The notes beneath the pieces are model-generated. The model was not told where the DNA came from and searched no databases. It saw only the letters and a program-made list of their open reading frames with translations. A DNA stretch of 14,943 nt from Bacteroidales bacterium. GTDB lineage: Bacteria > Bacteroidota > Bacteroidia > Bacteroidales > UBA1556. This document shows, one piece after another, positions 1 through 8,300 of the stretch. The stretch is from NCBI GenBank assembly GCA_029939445.1, contig JAOZSY010000039.1, forward strand, positions 1-14,943, given 5' to 3'. Numbering within the stretch: the first letter of the stretch is position 1; every line of letters starts with the position of its first letter. Made by a program: the position numbers and the translations under genes.

Positions 1-1655
1 TTAGAGAAATCTGCTTTCTTTGTTATTACCCATGTATTAGTATCAATTTCGAAAATTGTTCCAAAACTATTATTACCTCCTCTATAAGTTAAACCATAGA
101 TTTTTCCATTGGAAGCTTCCATTAATCCACCTTTAGGCTCATAACCTATTAAACTATCCAAATCGAATTTCTTAATATAAGTATCATTAGCAGGGTTAAA
201 TTCAAAAACAACCCCTTTATTATATGCACCACCTTTAGATGTAGCACCATAGAATTTACCATTTGTTGCCATTAATAAATCACCTTCAGGATTTATACCA
301 TCAATTGGGTTTGAGAACTTAAACTTATGATTTATTAAATGGTTAGTCGCATCATACTCAAAAAATGAACCATCACCGTTGGTATATTGTGGGTAATTAG
401 CATCAGGATATGCTCCTCCTGCATAATACTTTCCATTTGACGCTAACATTAAACCTTTATTAATATAACGAAGATTTATACTTGTATCTAGCAAGGTTTT
501 TGTATTTGTTGAAGGATCAAATTCCCAAAAACGAACTGCATCAGAAATATTATAATCATGACCAGTAATACTTATCGGTCCACTAGCAATTACTACTATT
601 TCATTATTAAATCTCCCATTGGCAATACTATCTACAACCATGGCTGTTCCAGAAGATATAGAGTATTTCCACAAATAATAATGAGGTTCATAATTATATG
701 TTCCTTGCACTTGATAGTATTTTTGCGTGATACAGTAAATATCGTTTGTTCCTACCAACACAGGAGCACCTTCTGGCTCTTGGCCTAAACCACTATCACT
801 AAATCCATATAGATTAGCAGCAACATTTGTTGTAGGGTTATATTGAAAAATATTACCAAAAGCATATGAATAACCTGGAGGGTAATTCCCTCCATGGCTA
901 GTTGTTCCATACATAATACCATTAGGAGCTTGTATCAAACCTGCTAATGCTCTCTGCCCAGCTATAGGTGCACCACTAGATGTTTTCATATCAAGCAATT
1001 TGGTATAAGTGTCAGTTGTAGGATTTACTTTAAAAATTATACCTTTATCACCATAACCACCTGAATATGTAATTCCATATAGCATACCATCAGCAGCTAA
1101 TAATAAATTACCAACAGGAAACTCTCCATCGTTATTATATCCCGAAAAAGCATGGAGTTTCGTATAAACATCTGATGTAATATCATAGGAATAAACAGCT
1201 CCTTTATTTGAACTACTACCGCCACCTCGTGTTACTCCATATAATTTCCCATTAGCTGCCATAATAGGTGCAGACTCTGGCCAACAGCCACTTGCTGTAT
1301 CATCAAAACTAAAAAGAACATTATAATCATCATTTGTTGGATCAAATTCAAATATTACTCCACTATGCTTCTGACCTGCAGAATTTGGAAATGAACAAAT
1401 ATTTGCACCTCCATACATAGTTGTACCATATATTTTTCCATTTGATGCTTGAGTAAATACATTATTAGGCGTTCGACCTGCATGATAATATTCAAAATTG
1501 AAAACAGTTTGCAGATTCCCTCCTGTAGTATCAGTTTTAAAAATTGTTCCTTCATTACTAACTCCACCACTAGAAGTCATACCGTAATAGTTTGTCTGAG
1601 CAAATAAACCCATCGACATTAAAATGCTTAATCCTAAAATAATTATTAATTTCAT
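1..1655 (-). CDS. Secreted protein of tandem Gloeo_Verruco-type (GloVer) repeats, 3' end outside the window
   Basis: The frame is open for 551 codons from the ATG at 1655 to the window edge, with no stop. Residues 1-20 (MKLIIILGLSILMSMGLFAQ) are a typical Sec signal peptide, so the mature protein begins near residue 21. The rest is about nine degenerate repeats of roughly 50-60 residues, each with a core like YG(T/V/I)T..GG...KG.(I/V)F and then a P.G.L..A.(D/N)GKLYG segment. Cores are visible near residues 24, 76, 139, 193 and 249, and several more follow. This matches the Gloeo_Verruco repeat, found in many secreted Bacteroidota proteins and probably forming a beta-propeller-like fold. Such proteins usually end in a type IX sorting domain or an adhesion domain, which here would lie beyond the edge. 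No catalytic residues are recognised; a surface or extracellular role is inferred. Confidence 0.85.
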   Translation of the reverse strand, partial: MKLIIILGLSILMSMGLFAQTNYYGMTSSGGVSNEGTIFKTDTTGGNLQTVFNFEYYHAGRTPNNVFTQASNGKIYGTTMYGGANICSFPNSAGQKHSGVIFEFDPTNDDYNVLFSFDDTASGCWPESAPIMAANGKLYGVTRGGGSSSNKGAVYSYDITSDVYTKLHAFSGYNNDGEFPVGNLLLAADGMLYGITYSGGYGDKGIIFKVNPTTDTYTKLLDMKTSSGAPIAGQRALAGLIQAPNGIMYGTTSHGGNYPPGYSYAFGNIFQYNPTTNVAANLYGFSDSGLGQEPEGAPVLVGTNDIYCITQKYYQVQGTYNYEPHYYLWKYSISSGTAMVVDSIANGRFNNEIVVIASGPISITGHDYNISDAVRFWEFDPSTNTKTLLDTSINLRYINKGLMLASNGKYYAGGAYPDANYPQYTNGDGSFFEYDATNHLINHKFKFSNPIDGINPEGDLLMATNGKFYGATSKGGAYNKGVVFEFNPANDTYIKKFDLDSLIGYEPKGGLMEASNGKIYGLTYRGGNNSFGTIFEIDTNTWVITKKADFS

Positions 1656-1993
1656 TTATTTATATATTAATGTTAGTTTTTAACTAAATACAAATATATG
1701 TCTTATAATAACTAACAAATAGGGGTAATTATACCTATTTTTTAACAGTATTATGCACATTTTTATTCAATAATTATATATAGGAATTTGAATTTTTAGG
1801 GAATAGAATTAGGGTTTTCTAAATTATCACTTTATCAATATTTATAGGAATAGCTAGCCAATATTAGCATTATAAAGTGTAGCAAATAATTTATACTTAT
1901 TGGCAGATAAGTACATTATTAAGAATACAATCCCTAAAACTATAAACAAGTTTGTATGAAATAAAAAGTGCTTATATTAATAATTAAAGCAAA
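1656..1993. other. Intergenic region with two inverted repeats, no gene seen
   Basis: These 338 bases are very AT-rich and hold no convincing coding frame. They contain the GloVer gene promoter, an imperfect inverted repeat at 1717-1740 (arms AAATAGG and CCTATTT), and a looser one at 1828-1879. In the second, CACTTTAT pairs with ATAAAGTG and enclosed AATATT segments can also pair. A terminator for the SRPBCC gene would be expected just below 1994, but I see no strong stem with a T-tract there. Confidence 0.5.
1691..1719 (-). promoter_or_regulatory. Bacteroidota-type promoter of the GloVer-repeat gene
   Basis: On the minus strand a TTTG at 1719-1716 is followed after 17 bases by TATATTTG at 1698-1691. 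This fits the Bacteroidota sigma-ABfr pattern of -33 TTG and -7 TAnnTTTG, although the usual spacing is nearer 19. The -7 box ends 36 bases before the ATG, leaving a leader of about 30 nt. A 24-base inverted repeat at 1717-1740 overlaps the -33 element. Confidence 0.6.
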
Positions 1994-2374
1994 CTATTCA
2001 TAATAAAACTCCATAAGTCTATCCATATATACATCATTCCAACCATCAACCATATCTTCGAAAGCTTCGTCAGGAATATTAGTATGCAATAACTCTAGTG
2101 AAGTATTACTTTTATCTTCGTGCAACTTAAATGTGACTATCGAATCATCTTCTTGATCGCCGAAATACCATTGCTGAACTATTTTTTCGCCAGGAATCAA
2201 TTCTATATTTTTCCCTAGTATATTCCCATCAAACATAGAAAACTCAGCACCTTCTTCGGCAATAAACTTAGTTGCCTCGCCTGACCATAATCGAATAGTC
2301 AGCTCTGTTGTCAAACCAAGATATACTTGATCGGGAGTGGTTTTTAATTTATAATATTTTTTAAAATTCTTCAT
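1994..2374 (-). CDS. SRPBCC-fold (AHSA1/START-like) small protein
   Basis: This is a 126-residue soluble protein with no signal peptide. It has the layout of an SRPBCC ligand-binding fold related to the Aha1 C-terminal domain: an N-terminal strand (KNFKKYYKLKTTPDQVYLGLT), a segment with W-S-G-E and F.MFDGNI.G, a strand pair around GEKIVQQWYFGD and VTFKLHED, and a long C-terminal helix (EDMVDGWNDVYMDRLMEFYYE). W.......MD..M.FY at the end is typical of the family, and the length is normal for the short Bacteroidota form. The ligand is unknown and no enzyme activity is implied. The ATG lies one base after the trmH stop, so the two are almost certainly cotranscribed and probably translationally coupled. 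Confidence 0.8.
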   Translation of the reverse strand: MKNFKKYYKLKTTPDQVYLGLTTELTIRLWSGEATKFIAEEGAEFSMFDGNILGKNIELIPGEKIVQQWYFGDQEDDSIVTFKLHEDKSNTSLELLHTNIPDEAFEDMVDGWNDVYMDRLMEFYYE

Positions 2375-2375
2375 G

Positions 2376-3065
2376 CTATTTTTCTATTTGCATTATATAA
2401 TCCTCTACTATCAAATCTGATTTTTTAATTACTCCTTTGGCCCAGTTTATATGTATATCTACTATCTCCTCTTCGCTAAGTTTCCAGTCAATATCTGATT
2501 TTCTGATTTTCTCACTCAGATGAAACATACTTAAGGCTGCAGATACTGATATATTAAAACTCTCCGTAAATCCATACATAGGAATCTTTACATAAGCATC
2601 AGCATTTTCAAGCGCCACATCAGATAAGCCATTTAGCTCAGTTCCAAATACCAAAGCTGTTTTTTGGTCTAAGGGCATTTCGTCAAGCATTACATCTTTT
2701 TCGTGAGGCGTAGTTGCTACTATCTTATACCCTTTAGCTCGCAATTTATTAAAACAATCGATGGTATTATCCTCCGCAGTATTGTACTTATACATATTCA
2801 ACCATTTGGACGACCCCATTGCAACCTGCTCACTAAGTTTATATTTATTGGAATTCTCAATAATATGAACATCCTGAATACCAAAAATATCGCAGGAGCG
2901 AAGCACTGCACTAGCATTATGTGGCTGGTATATATTTTCGAGCACAACAGTTAGGTGACGCGTTCTATTCAAAATATTTTTTTCGAAAAGATTTCTTTTA
3001 TTATCAGAAATAAATCCAAACAAATACTCTCTTAATTTTTTTTTGTCTTCAATTGTATTACTCAT
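2376..3065 (-). CDS. trmH: TrmH-type tRNA 2'-O-methyltransferase (SPOUT family)
   Basis: The 229-residue protein carries all three SpoU/TrmH motifs. Motif 1 is N50-A-S-A-V-L-R56, holding the catalytic arginine; motif 2 is LVFGTELNGLS at about 138-148; motif 3 is IPMYGFTESFNISVSAAL at about 161-178. Together they form the SAM-binding knot and dimer interface. The stretch RTRHLTVVLENIYQPHN before motif 1 resembles the TrmH subgroup that methylates G18 of the tRNA D-loop. Another 2'-O position cannot be ruled out from sequence. The length fits the family. The ATG at 3065 is 31 bases beyond the T-tract of the hup terminator, and I see no clear TAnnTTTG box in that gap, so expression may depend on read-through. 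The SRPBCC gene follows at one base. Confidence 0.9.
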   Translation of the reverse strand: MSNTIEDKKKLREYLFGFISDNKRNLFEKNILNRTRHLTVVLENIYQPHNASAVLRSCDIFGIQDVHIIENSNKYKLSEQVAMGSSKWLNMYKYNTAEDNTIDCFNKLRAKGYKIVATTPHEKDVMLDEMPLDQKTALVFGTELNGLSDVALENADAYVKIPMYGFTESFNISVSAALSMFHLSEKIRKSDIDWKLSEEEIVDIHINWAKGVIKKSDLIVEDYIMQIEK

Positions 3066-3096
3066 AAAAAAAAACTGATATAATTACTATAACCAT

Positions 3097-3133
3097 AAAA
3101 AAAAGCCTTCAACCGTATAAAACGATGAAGGCT
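3097..3133 (-). terminator. Rho-independent terminator of the HU gene
   Basis: Read on the minus strand, AGCCTTCA (3133-3126) pairs perfectly with TGAAGGCT (3111-3104) around a 14-base loop. The partly complementary CGT/ACG inside the loop can extend the stem. A run of T continues to 3097. It begins 24 bases after the HU stop codon. Confidence 0.9.
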
Positions 3134-3157
3134 CTCATAAGTTTCTTTTGCTGAAGA

Positions 3158-3421
3158 TTATAAAGCTAAATCAGAACCTGCTTTAAATTTAACAACTTTT
3201 TTAGCAGCAATTTGAATAGCCTCACCAGTCTTAGGGTTACGACCTGTACGAGCAGCTCTTTCGTTTACTGAAAAAGAACCAAATCCTACTAAAGCAACTC
3301 TATCACCTGTTTTTAGTGCGTCAGTTGTAGATCCGATAAATGCTTCTAATGCTCTTTTTGAATCAGCTTTGTTCAAGCCAGACTTTGCAGCCATTGCGTC
3401 GATTAATTGTGTTTTGTTCAT
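3158..3421 (-). CDS. hup: HU-family nucleoid DNA-binding protein
   Basis: This 87-residue basic protein is near the usual 90 of HU. The N-terminal helices (MNKTQLIDAMAAKSGLNKAD, then RALEAFI) are followed by VALVGFGSFSVNERAARTGRNPKTGE, the HU signature and the base of the DNA-bending arm. The arm contains RNPKTGE with the intercalating proline, and the chain ends in KKVVKFKAGSDL. HU binds and bends DNA as a dimer and compacts the chromosome. It forms a single-gene unit, with its own promoter at 3460-3489 and a strong terminator at 3097-3133. Codon use looks more regular than in the neighbours, as expected for a highly expressed gene. Confidence 0.97.
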   Translation of the reverse strand: MNKTQLIDAMAAKSGLNKADSKRALEAFIGSTTDALKTGDRVALVGFGSFSVNERAARTGRNPKTGEAIQIAAKKVVKFKAGSDLAL

Positions 3422-3757
3422 TTTTTGTATCTTTTAAATGTTTATTATAATTTATACCACAAATATAATAGAATTAATATAATAAACAAGCCCTACAGCC
3501 CTAAAACATTGACATTGTTAATAAGTCGACGATAAAAGATATTTATTTATCTATCAAAAATATTAAATTGCAGTAATTATAACTACCTGTTATTGTGTGA
3601 ATTATGTTACTACAAATTAATATAAACCTTGCAACTAACTCACTATAAATAATTTCTGAAAAACTGTCTTTTTTTTCCAATTGTTAATAAATATAAGCCT
3701 GTAAACCCTCTCAAAAGCACCTAAAACACTACTATTGCGGTAAGATAAAGCTTGACT
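3422..3757. other. Intergenic region between fmt and the HU gene
   Basis: These 336 bases hold the HU promoter and leader near 3422-3489 and otherwise no coding signal. The decamer TTGTTAATAA occurs twice in the same orientation, at 3515-3524 and 3681-3690. I see no good stem plus T-tract just after the fmt stop at 3758, so where fmt transcripts end is unclear. Confidence 0.5.
3460..3489 (-). promoter_or_regulatory. Bacteroidota-type promoter of the HU gene
   Basis: On the minus strand TTG at 3489-3487 is followed by exactly 19 bases and then TATATTTG at 3467-3460. This is a textbook match to the -33/-7 consensus of the Bacteroidota primary sigma factor. The expected start near 3453 gives a leader of about 32 nt, AT-rich and without a Shine-Dalgarno site. 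Confidence 0.8.
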
Positions 3758-4705
3758 TTAGTTCCATTTCCAGTTATTATCAATAGAGAATCCACTTAAA
3801 AAGCTTGCTACATCCATACGCTTTTTTGACTGCAATTGTAACGAAAGCACTTTCAATCTACCATTATTCAAACCTAAATACAGCTCTTTCTTTCCATCAG
3901 TATATATAGCACAGGCTTCCGAATCTGATTCTACAATCTCTGTTTTAAATATTTTCATAATGAACTCTTCTCCTTTTGGCGAAATAATTTTTATAAATGC
4001 AGCAGGATAAGGGCTTAAACCTCTTATAAAATTATATATGGTTTTCGTATCCATATTTGAAGATATTTTACAATCTTCCTTAAATATTTTTGGAGCTGAC
4101 CTTATTAATATTTCATCAGAAACCTCCTCTTGAGGAATTAGTGCTACCTTATTATCTTCTATTAATTTACAAGTATCTATAACTATTGATTCGCTCATAA
4201 GCATAAGTTTATCATGTAGTATTCCTGCATCATCGTTATTATCAATTGGGCATTTGCGCTGCAAAATTATCTTTCCAGTATCTATCTTCTCATCAATCAT
4301 AAAAGTTGTGAGCCCACTTTCGGTATCGCCATTTATTATTGCATAATTAATAGGTGCAGCACCCCGATACTGTGGCAATAGCGAACCATGAATGTTGAAA
4401 GTTCCTTTCGCAGGAATAGTCCAAACAACTTTTGGAAGCATACGAAAAGCAACAATAACAAATACGTCAGCATTTAGTTCCTTTAATCTTTGCACAAAGT
4501 TCTCATCACGCAATTTCTCTGGTTGCAAAACTTCTATTCCTTGCTCCACGGCATACTCCTTAACAGCACTAGCCCGCATTTTTTTGCCTCGCCCAGCTCT
4601 CTTATCAGCTACAGTTACTACACCCACTACATTATGTTTGCTATTTACCAAAGCCCGTAGCGACGCTACTGCAAACTCTGGAGTTCCCATAAATACTATA
4701 TTCAT
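3758..4705 (-). CDS. fmt: Methionyl-tRNA formyltransferase
   Basis: The 315-residue cytoplasmic enzyme transfers a formyl group from 10-formyltetrahydrofolate to initiator Met-tRNA. The N-terminus MNIVFMGTPEFAVASLRAL is diagnostic. The catalytic triad of the formyltransferase fold is present: N104 and H106 in FNIHGSLLPQYRGAAPIN, and D142 in MIDEKIDTGKI. A C-terminal OB-like domain (from about residue 205) carries the tRNA-binding part, with SPYPAAFI. Length and architecture are normal. The 143-base gap to the acetyltransferase stop contains a heptamer mosaic and a promoter-like box, so fmt may have its own promoter. The start is well placed because the family begins exactly at this methionine. 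Confidence 0.97.
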   Translation of the reverse strand: MNIVFMGTPEFAVASLRALVNSKHNVVGVVTVADKRAGRGKKMRASAVKEYAVEQGIEVLQPEKLRDENFVQRLKELNADVFVIVAFRMLPKVVWTIPAKGTFNIHGSLLPQYRGAAPINYAIINGDTESGLTTFMIDEKIDTGKIILQRKCPIDNNDDAGILHDKLMLMSESIVIDTCKLIEDNKVALIPQEEVSDEILIRSAPKIFKEDCKISSNMDTKTIYNFIRGLSPYPAAFIKIISPKGEEFIMKIFKTEIVESDSEACAIYTDGKKELYLGLNNGRLKVLSLQLQSKKRMDVASFLSGFSIDNNWKWN

Positions 4706-4730
4706 ATATTTGATGTGTTTGTTATATTTG

Positions 4731-4738
4731 CAAAAGTA
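4731..4738 (-). promoter_or_regulatory. Possible -7 promoter box for fmt
   Basis: On the minus strand TACTTTTG (4738-4731) fits the TAnnTTTG -7 box and lies 25 bases before the fmt ATG. No TTG is seen about 19 bases further upstream, so this is only half a promoter. The heptamer tract ends about 37 bases upstream. Confidence 0.35.
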
Positions 4739-4775
4739 TGGAAAAGCTTGGTTTATTTGGATTTATTATTTAGAC

Positions 4776-4866
4776 TCAGCCTTCAGTTCTCAGTCTTCAG
4801 TCTTCAATACAGCATTCTGCCTACTTTTTACTAATTACCGTTTACTCCCTACCGCCTACATACTGC
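4776..4866. repeat. Heptamer-periodic mosaic repeat, 13 units in perfect register
   Basis: Read on the plus strand the tract divides into thirteen consecutive 7-mers without a slip. Four begin with TCAG (4776-4803), two are transitional (4804-4817), six end in TAC (4818-4859), and the last is ATACTGC. The units are degenerate rather than identical, and two sub-families (TCAGNNN and NNNNTAC) sit side by side. Heptanucleotide short tandem repeats of this style are known from cyanobacteria and are also seen between genes of some Bacteroidota. The right end runs into the acetyltransferase gene and encodes its last five residues and stop codon. Confidence 0.75.
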
Positions 4867-5319
4867 TTTCGCCAAGGCTTTTTCTAGTATATCTGGAGCA
4901 ACATATTCCATAGGATAATGAGGAATTCCTGCTTCCATAAATTTACCCCCAACAACTACAAATCCTGCTCTTTTATAAAAATCAACAGCATATTCTTGAG
5001 AGTTTAGCATTATCTTCTTTTTCAATGGCCACACATCGGTTAGCATATATCTAATAATATCTCTTCCATAACCCTTTCCTCTCCCCTCTTTCAGAATAGC
5101 AAAGCGCTCAAATTTTATTATATCATCTTTTACAATATACCTAGCTGTACCAACAGCTTTACGCTTACGATAAATAAGAAAATGCGTACAATCTTCTTCA
5201 TATTCCCACTCTATTTCCTGAGGAACTTTTTGCTCATTCACAAAAACCTCAACTCTGATTTCCATTGCAAGCTTATGAAGTTCCTTATTATCAAAATCAA
5301 ATTTTACAATCTTACCCAT
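4849..5319 (-). CDS. GNAT-family N-acetyltransferase
   Basis: A 156-residue protein of the ElaA/YjcF-like branch of GNAT acetyltransferases. The N-terminal IRVEVFVNEQKVPQEIEWE block is characteristic. VGTAR (56-60) and KFERFAILKEGRGKGYG (69-85) form motif A, with the R/GxxGxG acetyl-CoA pyrophosphate loop at about 80-85. MLNSQEYAVDFYKRAGF (104-120) is motif B, and the family-typical F.EAGIPHYPM ends the domain near 137. The acceptor substrate is unknown. The gene overlaps the kinase gene by 8 bases, so it is translated from the same message. Its last residues (A-V-C-R-R) and TAG stop are encoded by the heptamer tract, so the original C-terminus may have been replaced when the repeat arose. 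Confidence 0.9.
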   Translation of the reverse strand: MGKIVKFDFDNKELHKLAMEIRVEVFVNEQKVPQEIEWEYEEDCTHFLIYRKRKAVGTARYIVKDDIIKFERFAILKEGRGKGYGRDIIRYMLTDVWPLKKKIMLNSQEYAVDFYKRAGFVVVGGKFMEAGIPHYPMEYVAPDILEKALAKAVCRR

Positions 5320-8300
5320 TACTTATCTTTATTGTAAATACAGTCCCTTTTTCAGGCTCTGAAACAAAATCTATTTCGCCATTGCTATTACTAACAATAT
5401 TTCTAACCATCGCTAGCCCAAGGCCCGAGCCTTTGGTCTTAGTAGTAAAGTTAGGAACAAATATCTTATGCCTCATATCACTTTCAATACCATGACCATT
5501 ATCGGCAAAAGTAATAACTACATTATTTTCTGCAATGCTTACTTTTATATCAATAATAAGTTCCTTATTAGCAATGGCAGCCTGAATACTATTTTTAATT
5601 AGGTTATTAAAAACCCGAATCCACTGGTTTTTGTCAATATATAAATTTACGTCTTCGTCAAAATTCACATTAATAATAACATCCGAATAATCCTTATAAA
5701 TATCTACTGCGGTATTAATTATTGACTCCAGATTATTGATTTCCATTGTTGATTTTGGCATATCTGCAAAATCCGAAAAGGCTGTAGCAATATCAGTAAG
5801 ATTATCTATTTGCTCAATAAGTGTATTCGATAATGCTTGAAGCCTCTCTTTATTATCACTTCTATTTTCGTCGTATGAGTGTATCATATATTGCACAGAG
5901 AGCTTCATTGGAGTAAGTGGATTTTTAATTTCATGAGCTACCTGCTTAGCCATTTCGCGCCAAGCAGTTTCTCTTTCACTCTTGGCAAGCCGTTCGCTAC
6001 TCAGTGCAAGAGCATCAATCATTCTGTTATATTCAACAACCAAAGTCTCTATTTCCTCAATCCCAGTCCATTTTATCTTACTGTTTTCATTACCAATACT
6101 AACCATCTGAAACTTCTCTTTAAGCATATGCAATGGTTGCGAAATATACTTACTCACAAATAAAATAATAAGAATAGCGATCACCACTATTAGCACATAA
6201 ACATTCATAAGTGCCATTAAAAGAGTCGAAATTTCACTTTTAAGAACCTCTTCCCGAGCAAAATATGGTAAATTTATAAATGCAATTATTTCATCATTAG
6301 AATTATGAAATGCCATATATGCCGAAGAAAACTTTAGAGAACCTATATTCTCTCTATCTATATAAATACTCTGATGGTCGTGTTTCAGATCCTTTAAAGC
6401 CTTTGGGTTCATCAATTCTGACATAAGATTTCGATCAAAAATCTCGTACCTAGTACTCATTAGTAGTTTTCCATCGAGCTGATAAATATTTATATCAGTA
6501 TCAAATACTTTCCCAAATTTATACAATAACGACTGTAGATAATCTGGATCAACTTTTGTTAGATCACTCTCTCCCGACAGCTTATGTTCAAATTCTATTT
6601 GCAATGCCAAAGAAAGATCGGTGAGTTGATTTCTGTTTTTAGAACTATCCAAATCATTAATATACAGCAATGTAATAACACTAATTATAGCAAATGAGCT
6701 TAAGATAATCACCACCATTATTATTTGTAGCCTTTTCCCAAAATTCCACTTTACATTTAATCTCCTAAAAGTATTAATACTATTGAAAGACAATAGAACA
6801 GTGAAAAGTATCCCTAAAAGGATAAATAAATATGAAAAAGGCGCTAGCTGACCAAGCATTGGTTGCTCTTGCAAACTAAGCACAAAAACCACATCATCAT
6901 TTAGCTTATAAACTAAGTGATTATAGTTTTTGATAGTTGTAAAACTTAAATCTTTATCATTAATAAAATCCTTTGGAATATGCTCTGGAAAAGTATAATT
7001 CCCATACTTCTCTACCATAATATCATTTTCGTATTTTGCTAATGAATATTTCGATATCTTCACAAATGGATCGTATTCTTTAGCCCTCAAAACTCTTGTA
7101 AAACCCTTTCTTTTGAGCTTAGAGTTTATCTCCATATAAACAGTAAAAACCTGATTTAAGTTCTCTGTATTATTATAAAACCTAAATACTCCTAAATAAT
7201 TTATCTGTCCACTACCATAGTCAAGTCTATATAAATTTTTATTGTCGGTAAGCTTCCCAAAACTAATAAGGTTTTTATAAAAAAACGTATCACAATTTAT
7301 CTCAATATTTTGAGGGCTTATTAGCAATTGCAAGTCCTTGGTGCAAACGGTTGTTTGAAAGTCGTATTTCTTAAAATGCTCTTTATTTTCAAAATATTTA
7401 TTCTCTATATAATTAGTAAGGCTATCAAATTCAATATTTTGATTAGCAAACATTGCAATTAATTTATCATCAGCATATATCTTTTTTGATATCTGAGTAA
7501 AAAGAAATTCTGCCTGTGGATCTTGATTAACTGCAAGAGTTTGTATTATTGCTTTCCTCTTTATTCTCTCATTTTCTACATTTAAAGTATTAAACCAAAA
7601 GGCGATTAATATCGAAAACATTAAAAGAAAAACTGTGATAACAGTATTGCCACCAACACTGGTTCTAATATTCACAATAATAATATTTACAATACTTAAC
7701 AGCACAAAGAATAGCAATATAGAATAATCATTATCCCCTCTATAAAGTACTATAAAATACTCAATAATAGAAAATAGAAGTATGCCTATAAGATGCTGCG
7801 ATAGCTTAATTGAAAGCAATAATTTATGAGTATTTACAAATACTGTTAAGAATATTGCAATGCTAACACCTATGGATAATATTCCTATAATTGCTAAATA
7901 AGAAATATTATAAATACTTGAAAAGTTAAATGATATTGTAGAATTAAAAATCAGATCTGATACTATTGCGTTAATAAAATGGAGCAGCAAAACAAAAACT
8001 ATAATACTTCCAAAATATAATACAACTTCCCATTTTTTCTTAATACTAAACTCCTCATTTCTAAAAAAGTAGTCAGTGGAGAATACAATAAATAATGCTC
8101 CTAACAAATAAAAGAATAATACTCCCAAGTTATCGAAGAATGAAGATGCAAAAGAAAAAGATGAAAAAATTGGACTTTCGTATAGTAAGGCAGGCAATAG
8201 TATATTTAAATATAAAAATACTATTATAAGTATTGAAAATATTTTCCCCAAAAGGCTATATATATTATTCTTAATAAATATACTAATCAACTGAGATGCA

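Noticed and set aside
558..788. Plus-strand open frame of 76 codons
   Set aside because: It lies opposite the well-supported GloVer-repeat gene, and its product shows no family pattern.
3422..3757. Possible chromosome origin because of two TTGTTAATAA words
   Set aside because: There is no dnaA gene, no cluster of TTATCCACA boxes and no AT-stretch with ordered boxes; two copies in AT-rich DNA can be chance.
4392..4913. Plus-strand open frame of 173 codons
   Set aside because: It is antisense to fmt, the heptamer tract and the acetyltransferase end; it is open because of codon bias on the other strand, and no homology pattern is visible.
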